Shown piece by piece: positions 11,005 to 20,945 of a stretch of DNA of 64,000 bases; the stretch's first letter is position 1, and the number at the start of each line of letters is the position of its first letter. The position numbers and the translations under genes were made by a program. The stretch comes from Corynespora cassiicola. Taxonomy: Eukaryota; Ascomycota; Dothideomycetes; Pleosporales; Corynesporascaceae. The notes beneath the pieces are model-generated. The model saw only the letters and a list, made by a program, of their open reading frames with translations, made no database searches and was not told the origin of the DNA. Location: NCBI GenBank assembly GCA_022059125.1, contig JAEUWY010000005.1, positions 620,001 to 684,000 of the forward strand, given 5' to 3'.

Positions 11005-11805
11005 ATGTTTCGCATAAGCTCGTTTTTCTTAGCTGTCGCTATCATTGCTCCATTCTCGTATTCTATCAAAGTAGACTGTTCTATGAGCGTATGTTTCTAC
11101 CCGCCCTCGGCCAAATTTTCTGGTCTCTAAGTCTGCTAGGAAACCACGCGCTGCGACTGCATATATTCTCCTGATCCTCCATGGACAATGGCCGGAACAG
11201 ATTGCCGTGTCTGCCGCGTAGAAGGCCAGCTAATGTGCGTCCTATGGGGCAGTCCAGGAACTAGGTATGGGCCACTCTGCGAGGAGCAGGAGTGTCCCAA
11301 TGGAAGCAGCTGGGAGGACGGGAATAACACGCCAGGAAACTGCCATTGCGACTGTGAGTGTAGCATGCATGCATGCATGCATGCTGTAAAATGATTTCTG
11401 TAAGTGCAGGGCAGCCATGCTTACATTTGGCGCAGGGCAGCCAAAGGAGCATGAAAGGATTCCGTGCCCCACGCCGGTAAGCCTTACCATACATCCCTGG
11501 TAGAATGTACATGAATATCAAGGATGACCCTTCCTTCCTTCATCCAGGCCGGCGACTGCAAATGCTCTCACGTCATCCACCACGGTACCGAGACATGGAC
11601 CTCCACACTCCCAGGTGAGACCTGCATGGTGTGCCCTGATACTAGCAACGGTCCTTATCGCTGTACCGAGCCGGGGAATAGGATGAGTAGATTTGGGCCG
11701 CTATGCACAGGTCCAGAACTGGGCCTAGAGTGCACGGGAAAGAGTTGCATCTGTAACTGGATGACCACAACTGCGGGCGAAGCGTGGAAGAACAAGACTG
11801 TATAG
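11005..11805 (+). CDS. Secreted protein with two ten-cysteine modules
   Basis: Family not recognised. Four exons assemble in phase: 11005-11088, 11140-11353, 11436-11476 and 11548-11805, with introns of 51, 82 and 71 bp, giving 198 aa. Residues 1-20 (MFRISSFFLAVAIIAPFSYS) look like a cleavable signal peptide. The remainder has 20 cysteines. Module 1 uses Cys 25, 33, 35, 50, 53, 61, 75, 80, 96 and 98. Module 2 uses 110, 117, 119, 139, 142, 152, 166, 175, 180 and 182. Both have the order C..CxC..CxxC..C..C..C..CxC, exactly 13 residues between the sixth and seventh cysteines, an R-[YF]-G-P-L-C signature, and CxC-[DN]-W at the end. No membrane segment follows the signal. Size, secretion and cysteine content suit an apoplastic effector or cell-wall protein; that role is inference. 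Exon 3 is short (41 nt) and depends on acceptor choice. Confidence 0.82.
11363..11385. repeat. Palindromic GCAT microsatellite in intron 2
   Basis: Five perfect GCAT units flanked by AGCATGC-type ends. The run is self-complementary and lies directly after the intron 2 donor of the secreted protein gene. Confidence 0.9.
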
Positions 11806-12602
11806 GGGAAAAGCGAATTTTGATAATGCTTGACGATCCCTATGGTTCCAGAATATGTGTTCGATGACTGTGATCTGAGGTTGTGAGGCAGGGTGATATC
11901 CAACAACCCCGCAAACCAGTCGACATCTTCCTGTATTGCATGGCCGCCAAGAAATACTAACAGATGCAAAAAGAACGGCAAAAATCAATGACGTACGCAG
12001 GACTCGAACCTGCAATCTTTGGTGAATCTCCAGGTGAGACCGAAAACCAACGCGTTACCATTACGCCAGCACGCCAAGCTATTTTGGTCGAAATCCAAAC
12101 AAAACACATTCATATACTGCTGATTTTGTGGACAGTACAGCCTGTGGGCTCCGATATTCTGTCATCCGTTAGCAAAGAGCCGCATGTTTGAGTGCAGATA
12201 TGCACTAGCATGTTTGTGGGCCAATAAGAGCAGGAAAGAGCCAAACTGTACAAACTGACGAGTCTTGGCGGTGCAATACAGGACAAAGCTCGCAACACAA
12301 GAGAACATTCCATTCTATGGTTATGGGACACGCTTCTGAATCAAAGAAGCTAGAAATGATGATTGAAAGCATGTTTTCATTTTGGGTCAGAAAATTGAAG
12401 AGGGAAGTATATTTAGTAATTACAAAGCTAAATTATGTATACGTCTATGCTAGCCATTACCCTGTGGCAACTTTTGTTTCCATCCTCCATTATTCTCTAT
12501 CATGCTATTCCAAATCTATCGTCATAATACAAAATCAAAGTATTGCGGGTATCAATAATCATCACAACCTCCTTCGCCACCCTTCCACCACCCCCTTCTC
12601 AT
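11806..12602. other. Intergenic with one tRNA gene
   Basis: Holds the 3' ends of the secreted protein gene (+) and the MFS gene (-), with the tRNA-Arg between them. The stretch 12076-12602 is AT-rich and shows no further gene. Confidence 0.6.
11989..12075 (-). tRNA. tRNA-Arg (anticodon TCG) with a 15-nt intron
   Basis: The minus strand folds as a cloverleaf: acceptor GGCGTGC/GTACGTC with discriminator A, D stem GCGT/ACGC around AATGGTA, anticodon stem TTGGT/ACCAA, and T arm GCAGG-TTCGAGT-CCTGC. In the anticodon loop, T-T-TCG-G precedes a 15-nt insert (12039-12025) in the canonical position after base 37, leaving C as base 38. The mature length is 72 nt before CCA. A run of five T residues just downstream (complement of 11980-11984) fits a Pol III terminator. 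The Arg identity depends on the intron placement. Confidence 0.85.
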
Positions 12603-14418
12603 TCACACCTTGACAGGATACTTCTTCCGAATCGTGCCCCCATACTTATAAATAAACGCGGGGAACGGAATCATGGCCACGGCAATGAACCCCAGGAGTG
12701 AGTTACCCCACCCCAAGCCCAGGGACTCGTACATGCTGGGCCCAGCGAGGGGTAGGATGGCGCCAAACAGGCAGCGCAGGGCGGTCAGGCCGGCCATGGC
12801 CGAGGCGGCGTACTGCGGGAACGAGTCGATGAGGTAGGTCTGAACGGGGGCGAAGATGCCCATCATGCCGAAGCCAAAGGGGAGGAGGGCGATGATGGGG
12901 ACGATCCAGTGGTTCTTTTGGTGGGTTGACCAGCCGTACCTATTAGGGTCAAGTTAGCTTTTTTTTGTCTAAAGGGGTGGGGATGGTAAGGGGGGGCGTA
13001 CCAGAAAAACGAGATGGGAATCAGGCAGCCGAAGAACACGCAGGTCGGCAGTCGCATCTCGGGCTCGTAGACGCCGTTGTTCTTCTTGGTGAGGCGGATG
13101 ATGGTCGCGTCGGAGGTGCGGGCGACGAAGACGATGCCCATGAAGAAGCCCAGTCCGATGCCCAGGTATGCGAGACCGGTCAGCTCGGGCGACCAGTCGT
13201 AAGTCTGAATGTACACGGTGGTAATTGTCGTGAAGAGGAGGAAGAGGAGGCCAAAGACGAAGCTCATGTACAAGGACAGAAGCAAGACGATGGGAGACTT
13301 GAAGAGAAGCTTCAGGGGGCGGACGATGCCCTGCTTGAGAATGTTGCGGCGCTTGAGCGCATCGACATCTTGGGTGTGCGTCATGATGTTCCGCAGTTCA
13401 GGGCGATTCATCTCCTTTCGCAGCCTTGTCGTCTTCCATTCCAAGATGACCGCGTGGTTGGTTTCGCGATTGAAGAGGATGATGGCAGCAGTCAAAACAC
13501 AACCAGCGATAAACACGACCCAGGCGTCCCATCGCCAGCCAGCACGCTGCGCGATGAAACCGCCACAGATTGGCCCCAGAACAGGTCCGAAGAGGACTCC
13601 GAGAGAGTACAATGCCATGGCCTGGCCTCGCTGCTCGGGAATGAAGAGATCGGATATGACACCAGCACCAATTGTAAGGCAGGCAGAACCGCCAACACCC
13701 GCCAGGAAACGCATGATGATGAGACCCGTCAGATTGGGAGCGAGAGCACAGCCTAGGCTGAATGCGCAAAAGAAGACGTTGGCGACATTGAGGACGATAC
13801 GACGACCGAATATCTCGCTGAGCGGACTTAGAAAGAGGGGACCGACGCAGAAACCTAGAACGAAGATGCTGACGGTAAATGATGACAGTATTTGTGACGT
13901 GTTGTTGAATTGTTCGTTTACGAAGGTAATACCGGGTGCGAAAATTGACGAGCTGAGGGGACTCAGGAAGGTAATGGCACTAACGAGGCCGAGAATGAAC
14001 CATTTGCGGTTTTGAGCAAAATTCCTTTGTCGGCGTCAGTCCGAGCGATGCTCAAAAGGTTGTTGATGTGCTCACCTGGGATTTTCAGTATCTTCCTGCG
14101 AGTCCCATCCCACCAAACCATCGTCGAGATTCATCAACGGATACTTCTCAGGCTGAACTCTGCTCTTCCTGCTGCTCTTCCTCGACAGGTGCCTCTCAAG
14201 GTCTGCAGGGAGGTCATCTTGGCTTGCGTCGTGCTCCTGGTATGTTTAGTTGGTCGGGCACCCCCAGGTTGAGCTGGAGTGCGTACCTTGTCGTCAAATA
14301 CAGCCTCGTGCTCTTGTGCGTGCTCCCTCTCGGCGCCAACATCACCCTTCTCCAAATCGGCCCTGCTGGACTCAGAACTGGCCTTCGATAGGTGGTCTTT
14401 GTCGCCAGAGACCGACAT
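12603..14418 (-). CDS. MFS transporter, DHA1-like drug/polyamine:H+ antiporter type
   Basis: Twelve-helix major facilitator in the plasma membrane. Four exons: 14418-14287, 14236-14076, 14024-13002 and 12939-12603, with introns of 50, 51 and 62 bp that all join in phase, giving 550 aa. The first about 105 residues are a hydrophilic, charged cytosolic tail (MSVSGDKDHLSKASSESSR). The first helix follows NFAQNRKWFILGLVSAITFL. The loop motif GPLFLSPLSEIFGRRIVL is the MFS motif A equivalent. ICGGFIAQRAGWRWDAWV is typical of the fungal DHA1 group. A long charged loop (about ETNHAVILEWKTTRLRKEMN) separates the two six-helix halves. The protein ends KKYPVKV. The substrate cannot be read from the sequence, and no biosynthetic cluster is adjacent. 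Confidence 0.92.
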
Positions 14419-16094
14419 TTTGCTTTCAGCCGTCAAGTCACCTCCGGCGCAACTGATGTTGAGTTTTTTTGCCACAATTCCAAACACTTGCGCACCCTGT
14501 TCTCTGACTGCGGTAGTTTCACGAATGAGGGGTTTTTTCCAAAGAGGGTCGATGGTTCGGAGCTGGCCAGATGATGGAATTTGCAGCTTGAAGGGCTTAT
14601 ATAGGCTGCTACATATATGAGGCAGTAGTCGCGTCCTTGCAGGGAACAAGTACCCCCCAGCATCGGGGCAGTCCCCCAGTGGATATAACATCTATCTCCG
14701 GTTCCACGAGCAGATTAGCGGGATGTCGGCGCCGGTGTTTAGTTAAACGCGAAAGGCGAAGGATGCGGGGTCACGGACCACATGAGCCCATGTGGATTCA
14801 TTTCCTCACCCATTTTGTCGCAAAGCACAATGTACTATGTCGCAATCACCCGGCGACCAGATCGCTTGACCTGCATATTGGCAGATGTGCCCACGATGCC
14901 CAGAATTTGACAGATCGTCGAATGCTTGGGTTTGTTTCGTACCATGCCGACGGCGAGCCTCATGCCTTGGTAGCTGAGCAGGAACCATAGTCGTGGTAAA
15001 GCGCAGCCCTGCATAGCGGCAGTGGGTCTTTCGGTCGTTCGCGACTTCGAGCTGGCGAACGCGAGGCCCTGCGCGAGACTAATGAATGGGACATCGTTCC
15101 AGCCTTCCTCCGTTCGGGCCCGAAAATCCGTGGTCACCCCGACTCCGGCATGTTGAATCCTTTGAAATTGGTAAGCCCACTAGAGGCTTCGTTGCAACTT
15201 CTCTCCTTTCAGTTCCATCGCGCGGATGAATCCAACTCTTTTCAGGACCAACAGAAACCAATAGAAAAGGGCTTGACTGGTGTGCAGAGAGTGATATGGA
15301 TGAACGAGAATAGATATGCCTACCTTTACGTCGGACCTGCTGACGATTGATTGAGCCTGGTCAAAATCTTCGTGATGAGAAACGGGATTCTGTCCTGCTA
15401 TGTGCCTGGCGGACGGTAGGCACAAAAGCATACTGATCATTGCCAGCTAATACTCATCAACAGCCACAGCCTAGCAGGAAGTCGGACGCTGCGGCCCCAG
15501 GATCAACCTTCCTACGGATTTGATTGAATGGATAGAGTGACTCATACAAGAGAATACAAACCGGCAGAAGATGAGAGCGGCTGATCACTCGTCTTCAACG
15601 TCTGTCGTCGGACGTCGGATCCTAACGGGCCGTCCAAGAACCGTTGTGGTGGTAGCACACAGCCCTAAAGTTAATCCGGCGTCAAACCCGTGGGTTCTGG
15701 GTTAAGGGGAGGGAGCGCGGAATATATAGGGATGGTCCCTTCGTTTCGGCTCTCCTCTCGGTCACCGACGCTACATCGCAAAAGCGAGCATGGAGTTACT
15801 CGACGCCAAGAACTCGGCCATTTAATTGATAACTTTTTCAATTCTACTTTTCGCGTGTATCCATTATTCATCCAGCACGATTGGGTCCTTTTAATGCACA
15901 GCACATGTCGTGTTCTGCCGCCGAAACCAGGAAACCAGCCATAAGACGTGGTGCAAACTAACATGCCAATCGCAGAAACCCTCCGATGCCAATCGGCATT
16001 CTTACAAAACTTGGGCGCACTCCAAAGCACGCACTTTCAACGCCAATCATCAAATCTTACCCTAGTAGTCACATACCGAAGGAAAAGAGAAAAA
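14419..16094. other. Intergenic between MFS (-) and bHLH (-) genes
   Basis: About 1.7 kb holding the MFS promoter and the bHLH 3' region. The open frames are short and give no recognisable protein. No RNA gene seen. Confidence 0.5.
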
Positions 16095-17465
16095 TCATCC
16101 ACTGAGCAGGTCTTTGACGCTCATCCCCCGCGCACCATTCCAGCTTCTGCGATCAGTGTTGAGCATCAGCAGTGCCTCGGTGGCTTCATGGTCTTCACGG
16201 TCTGCCTGTGGGCCCAATGCTGGAGATGTGAGGGCAAAGTTGGCTCCGGCAGGCCCTGAAATGGAGCCTTTGCTCGAAGGAGCAGTAGGGAACGGATTCT
16301 GGAAATGCGACTGTGAAGGCGTTTGACCTCCAAAGGCCGGTGAGGCTTGGATGGAAGGCGACGTAGCTGTAGAACGGATGGAGGAAGCCAGTGAATAGTG
16401 ACGAGGATCAGACGGTTGCAGGGCTGGAGACATGGTGGCGGAATAGTTGCGCGCGTCGCCGGGGTGAATGTTTGGCGACGTGGTTGTGGAATATACGCTA
16501 CGGTCTGAAGGGTAGATGGCCGGGGAAGCGGTTGCAAAGTCATATGTGGGCTGCTTGCGAACAGCATTGACAATCTGAGTAGGGGACACGGCGTCCGACA
16601 TCTCCTCGTCCTCGTCCTCTTCGTCCTCTTCGTCGTCCTCTTCGGGAATGTCCCTACTGACCTGAGGTGGGGCAGCCGCCTGCTGAGGCGAGGTTGGCGT
16701 AGTCGAAGTGGGTCGGGGACGGTGCGAGGCTTTTAGGTCAGCAACGCACTGCTCCAGGTAGCGCATGTATTCAATGGACGCCTTGACCATGTTAGCCATG
16801 ATTCCACAATCAAAGAAGCACGTGGTGTTTACCTGCAGAATGGCCAGCTTGTGCATTTCCTGGCCTGCACATGCGGGTATCATGTCCTTGAGCACACCAA
16901 ACTCCTCATTCATCTTGGACCGTCTCCTGCGTTCAATGAGGCTATGGGCGGTTTTGCGAGCGATCTTCCGGCCCGCAGCCGTAGTGTTCCCCGCCTGCTT
17001 CCTCTTGCCGCTCGTTGCCGCCGCAGGCTGCGCCTTTGCATTGGCTGCGGGAGGTTGCGCCTTGGCTGGCTCCTGCGGCTCTTTGGGCTCCTTGGGCTTC
17101 ATCTGGATGATCTTGCGCGACCGCGTAGGCGGCGGGGGGAGCGAGTAGTCATCCTTGGTAATGACGTTCTGCCCTTGGCTTGGACTGGGGCGCTTCCGCG
17201 AGGACGGGGCGGGCTTTGTGGTTGCGACGGGGGAAGCGGGCGAGGGAGGGCGATAGGACGAATCGGAGCTGTTCGAGGCGGCGGAGGAGCTTATACTGGC
17301 TCTGCCTCCGCCGATGGCAGCGGGCGGGAGCACAAAGCTGGAGTCGAATTGGGCGGCATGTGTGCTGGTCTTGCCGGTGATGTCGGTCGACGGGGCAGGC
17401 GTCGGGGGGAAGCTGGGACGGGGCATGATGGGTCTGGCCGAGCGCTGGCGTGCGGTGTCGCTCAT
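16095..17465 (-). CDS. bHLH transcription factor
   Basis: Nuclear DNA-binding regulator. Two exons: 17465-16833 and 16781-16095, giving 439 aa. The 51-bp intron (GTAAAC...GCTAACATGGTCAAG) is a multiple of three and stop-free, but removing it fuses MHKLAILQ to ASIEYMRYLEQ, the normal loop-to-helix-2 junction. The basic region (ARKTAHSLIERRRRSKMNEEF, from about residue 169) has His174, Glu178 and Arg182, the H-x3-E-x3-R pattern of proteins that bind CACGTG. The N-terminus is Ser/Pro-rich with a basic patch. An acidic run of Glu/Asp follows the bHLH, then Ser/Thr/Pro-rich repeats (SVYSTTTSPNIHPGD, NYSATMSPALQPSD, HYSLASS). The ATG at 17465 is the first in frame; the frame is open upstream but without another ATG. 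Confidence 0.9.
   Translation of the reverse strand: MSDTARQRSARPIMPRPSFPPTPAPSTDITGKTSTHAAQFDSSFVLPPAAIGGGRASISSSAASNSSDSSYRPPSPASPVATTKPAPSSRKRPSPSQGQNVITKDDYSLPPPPTRSRKIIQMKPKEPKEPQEPAKAQPPAANAKAQPAAATSGKRKQAGNTTAAGRKIARKTAHSLIERRRRSKMNEEFGVLKDMIPACAGQEMHKLAILQVNTTCFFDCGIMANMVKASIEYMRYLEQCVADLKASHRPRPTSTTPTSPQQAAAPPQVSRDIPEEDDEEDEEDEDEEMSDAVSPTQIVNAVRKQPTYDFATASPAIYPSDRSVYSTTTSPNIHPGDARNYSATMSPALQPSDPRHYSLASSIRSTATSPSIQASPAFGGQTPSQSHFQNPFPTAPSSKGSISGPAGANFALTSPALGPQADREDHEATEALLMLNTDRRSWNGARGMSVKDLLSG
16819..16824. promoter_or_regulatory. E-box CACGTG inside the bHLH intron
   Basis: A perfect palindromic E-box within the 51-bp intron that splits the DNA-binding domain. Possible autoregulatory site; function not shown. 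Confidence 0.3.
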
Positions 17466-18272
17466 GGGGCGGGCAGAGGGGGCAGACGCTGGGGGGGCAG
17501 CCTCAGGAAAAGGACGAGGGCTGGAGAGAGGGGGAGAGTGTTTGGGAGGGTTGAGACGGCCATGATATCGCACTGTCGCGTGGCTCAAAATACAGCGGGC
17601 AGTTGCGCAACTTGCCCTTGATGAGCGTGCCCGCGACGCTGGCTCTGATTCGTCGCGGAGGCTGCGACAGCTTGGTGTCGCAGGCGCACGTGACGCGACA
17701 ATCGGCCCAACGTCGAATCAAAGCCACCTCGTTGCGCATGCACCGCACACCCTGGGGGCTCGAGCGTCTGATAACCCGATGCCTGACGACGCACTGGCTG
17801 ATAGGCGGGTCGCGCACACGTGGGGAAGACAAAGGCTGTCTCCGGTCCGACTGGCGTTGGCATGTGAAGCTAGCCCTCGAGCCTCCTGCGCGCCCAGGGA
17901 GGTGTGGCGAGCCCTGTGGGAGCCTCTGTGGGGTTCCCCCATGGCCCGGAGAGCAATGCCCTCAGCACCGTCGCCCCTTGGCCTGCCCGTATCCATTTCT
18001 TTCCCTGCAGCAGTGGGTTGCCCACACCACCACCGCCCATCGGAACCGGCAATGCCCGTGTTGCCCGTCTGTTGAGTGGCGGGCCTCTGGTCCGTGGTGT
18101 GCACCCATGACCGCCACCCCCAAAACTAGATGCATGGGCACTCGTCGATCCATGGGCTGTGTGAGTTCAATCCTCTATCGGCGGCAGCAGCAACAGAAAC
18201 ATTCTCGACAAAACTGAAAAGTGTCTACATTCATATTATTTTCCGAAACGCCAAGATGCAATGCCTGGATAT
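17466..18272. other. Upstream region of the bHLH gene
   Basis: About 800 bp between the bHLH start and the ERB1 stop. It contains an E-box, CACGTG, at 17687-17692, 222 bp before the bHLH ATG. No gene seen. Confidence 0.5.
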
Positions 18273-20648
18273 CTAGCTCCATAGACGACAAGTTCCATCT
18301 GCGCCAGCACTGACACACCATGGCTCTCTTGGATGCCAGTCGACGTCCATAACTCCCAGCCTACTCTTCACCTTGTGCCCCTTGAGCACCTTCAATGGCA
18401 CAATGGTGGCATTCTCCAAGAGATCGCCCACCACCTTGCCGTGGAATATCTGCAGGCTGCCGTCGTCGCTGGCGTCGGCAAACAAGGGCAGTCCGCCCTG
18501 GTGGAATCGGACCGCACGAATCGCCTCCTGGTGATACCGCAGCGTCTTGTAGGGCTTTGTCGAGAGATCCATGTCGTGCCACAGCAGCCGCTTGTCGTAC
18601 GTACCAACAATGATGTTGTCTCCGCCCGGGTGCACGTCGATGGACGAAATCCACTTGGCGCCTGGCTGCAGGATCCTGACCAGCTCCTGTCGTGAGAGGT
18701 CGTAGCTGCGGATCGAGTTCCTCGTGGCCACGAAGAAAATCGGCTTGGTGGGGTGGAACTGAGCCGATTGGGCAAGACCTTTGAGGCGGCGGAAAGGCAG
18801 CTGTGTGAGATGCTTGGAGAGGGTGTGGATCGCAACCGCGCTGCTTTGGCCGCGCGGTGATACCGTAGCAAAGTAGTCTCCCTTCCGGTGCCAATGGATC
18901 ACCTTGATGGTGGAACGTACTGTGGTCTGCACCAAGACGCCCTTGCTCTCCATGCGGCTTCCAGGACGGCTCCACTTGCCAGGCGGCTCCTTGGTAGGCA
19001 GCCCATTGGGAGTGCCGGACGCTTTGGACGCCGCATATCCCCATCCCGCGTCCAAAATGTCGCGGCTGTTTTGCTCGACGTCGGGAGATAGGATTGCGAA
19101 TGGCACAATCATGTAAATGCTCTCCCCTGAAGCAGCAGCCAAAATTGCTGCATCCTTTCCTGGCCGCCACTTCACCGAATCCACTGCATCCTCATCTGAA
19201 AGCTTGACATTCCACACTTGACGGCCGGTGAGAAGTTCCCAGATCCGCACGTAGCCATCATCCCCTCCACTGGCAACATAGATGCCATTAGGGTCAAAGG
19301 ACACGCTGCGCACTCTGCCTTCCTGGCCACGGAAGATGGCTGCACATGTCGTCGGGAATGGCTTGAGTTCCTCTGGGCTGGGCAGTTTAGGCAACAAAGA
19401 CTCAGGATCAATGTTAAGCCGGTTCCTACGCACACGTGGTGCCAGGTACAGATCAAGACTACGCTCGAACCTTTCCTTGACAAAACGCTCGTATCCTGGA
19501 ACTTTGCGCAGCGCTGCGTGGTCGGTAGGGAGGTACTCCTTCTCGCGCTCTTCGTCGTCAGCCTCCAACCAGGCCTTCTTCTCCTGGTCGTCGGGAAGGT
19601 ACTCTGGTGGTGGGTGATAGCTTGCATCATAACCAGGCGGAGGCAGTTTTGGAGCGGCAATATGCATAGAGTGCTCGGGACGAGGGGTCTCGTCCGCCCA
19701 GAGGTCGTAATGGATTTGTTCCTCTTCCTCCTCTTCCTCGGTAGGCGGCTTGTATGGCTTGATCCTACCCTCGCGAATAGCCTTGACAATCTTCATGACA
19801 CGCTTTGCTTCATGCTTGGAGGGCACAAATCGCCTCTTGGGTTCAGGCGCAGCGCTCAGTGGCATGATCTCCTGTTTGCCAGAAAAGTAGTGAACCATTT
19901 CGGGGTAAGGATCATATCCTTCCTCAATGACCTCATTTCGTGTAAGCTTCTTGAGAACGTCCAGTTCCTCTTCGGATAGATTCAGCGGTTTGCCCGTGGT
20001 GGGGTCGGTAAGACCAGTCCAGCCCTTGGGTATGTCGATACTATCCAACAGTGCATCCAGCGCCTCGCCCTTGGCAGGACGCATGATCTTCTTTCCATTT
20101 ATATCATACCCAATGTGCGGATAGGCATCGTAGAAGGAGAGCGGGATATTGCCAATCGTGTTGGTCGTCTCAGGTGCGTCCGAGTCGTCCGAGTCGTAGA
20201 CTGGGTCAATTTCTTTGTAGAGATAGCGTGGGTTGCCGTTGGCATCTGTTGTGACGGTGTAGTTTGGCTTCGAGTCGTCGTCTTCTTGCGCTACATCAGG
20301 CTCATCGTCTACATTCAACCCGTCATTCTTCTCGTGGGTCAAGTCGATGGTCTTCTGGCGCGGGCCATCGGTGGTGCGCAGATTGCGAATTTGCTCTCGG
20401 ATGTCTTCCTCGTCAGTCTCGGAATATTCGTCCCCTTCATCTTCCTCGTCGCCCTCGTCCTCGTCCGACAGGCCCTCAATATCGCTGCTTCCCACGCTGC
20501 TCTCATCCTCGTCTTGGCTGGCGTCCGACTCGTCCTCGCTATGCGACAGGATTCCGTCGAGCAGCCCCTCTGCTAATTCTTCCTCGGAATCATGAGTCGG
20601 GGGCGCGTCACGGACGGCGACCTTTCTCTTCCGCGAATTGATAGCCAT
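18273..20648 (-). CDS. ERB1: Ribosome biogenesis protein Erb1 (BOP1)
   Basis: Part of the Nop7-Erb1-Ytm1 (PeBoW) complex that processes 27S pre-rRNA for the 60S subunit in the nucleolus. A single exon of 791 aa, close to the family length. Residues about 1-130 are a highly acidic Asp/Glu/Ser tail. The BOP1 N-terminal domain follows ([71 protein letters not shown]). From about 435 onward WD40 repeats form a propeller ([56 protein letters not shown]), ending at CRLWS. It is divergent from PRP5 with only 297 bp between the starts. Confidence 0.98.
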   Translation of the reverse strand: MAINSRKRKVAVRDAPPTHDSEEELAEGLLDGILSHSEDESDASQDEDESSVGSSDIEGLSDEDEGDEEDEGDEYSETDEEDIREQIRNLRTTDGPRQKTIDLTHEKNDGLNVDDEPDVAQEDDDSKPNYTVTTDANGNPRYLYKEIDPVYDSDDSDAPETTNTIGNIPLSFYDAYPHIGYDINGKKIMRPAKGEALDALLDSIDIPKGWTGLTDPTTGKPLNLSEEELDVLKKLTRNEVIEEGYDPYPEMVHYFSGKQEIMPLSAAPEPKRRFVPSKHEAKRVMKIVKAIREGRIKPYKPPTEEEEEEEQIHYDLWADETPRPEHSMHIAAPKLPPPGYDASYHPPPEYLPDDQEKKAWLEADDEEREKEYLPTDHAALRKVPGYERFVKERFERSLDLYLAPRVRRNRLNIDPESLLPKLPSPEELKPFPTTCAAIFRGQEGRVRSVSFDPNGIYVASGGDDGYVRIWELLTGRQVWNVKLSDEDAVDSVKWRPGKDAAILAAASGESIYMIVPFAILSPDVEQNSRDILDAGWGYAASKASGTPNGLPTKEPPGKWSRPGSRMESKGVLVQTTVRSTIKVIHWHRKGDYFATVSPRGQSSAVAIHTLSKHLTQLPFRRLKGLAQSAQFHPTKPIFFVATRNSIRSYDLSRQELVRILQPGAKWISSIDVHPGGDNIIVGTYDKRLLWHDMDLSTKPYKTLRYHQEAIRAVRFHQGGLPLFADASDDGSLQIFHGKVVGDLLENATIVPLKVLKGHKVKSRLGVMDVDWHPREPWCVSAGADGTCRLWS

Positions 20649-20945
20649 TGTTTTGGTCGGCCGATATTTTTTTTACAAAGTGCACGTCAAGCTGCCTAAG
20701 TCAAAAAATTTGGGAGATCGCCAAGATTTCGCGGCTCGAGCTTCTTTCACGTGTGACGCTAAGACGTTAGCGGCTCGCGCTAACGGCCCCAACTTCATCT
20801 CTGAGAAAAGCTCCCCGACAATCGTCAACTCCTGCCTAGCAACAGCAACACTGCCCCTCCACCGACAACTCCGTGCCTTTGGCCAAGCTTCTCACGGGAC
20901 GTCGGCTCCATTGCGCTCTCCTCCAGTATTGCTCCGTGAGCCGCC
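20649..20945. promoter_or_regulatory. Bidirectional ERB1/PRP5 promoter
   Basis: 297 bp between divergent ATGs. An A6T3 tract at 20703-20711, 55 bp before the ERB1 start, resembles the RRPE element of yeast ribosome-biogenesis promoters. A TTTCACGTGTG E-box lies at 20748-20753. Both assignments are by motif only. Confidence 0.4.
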
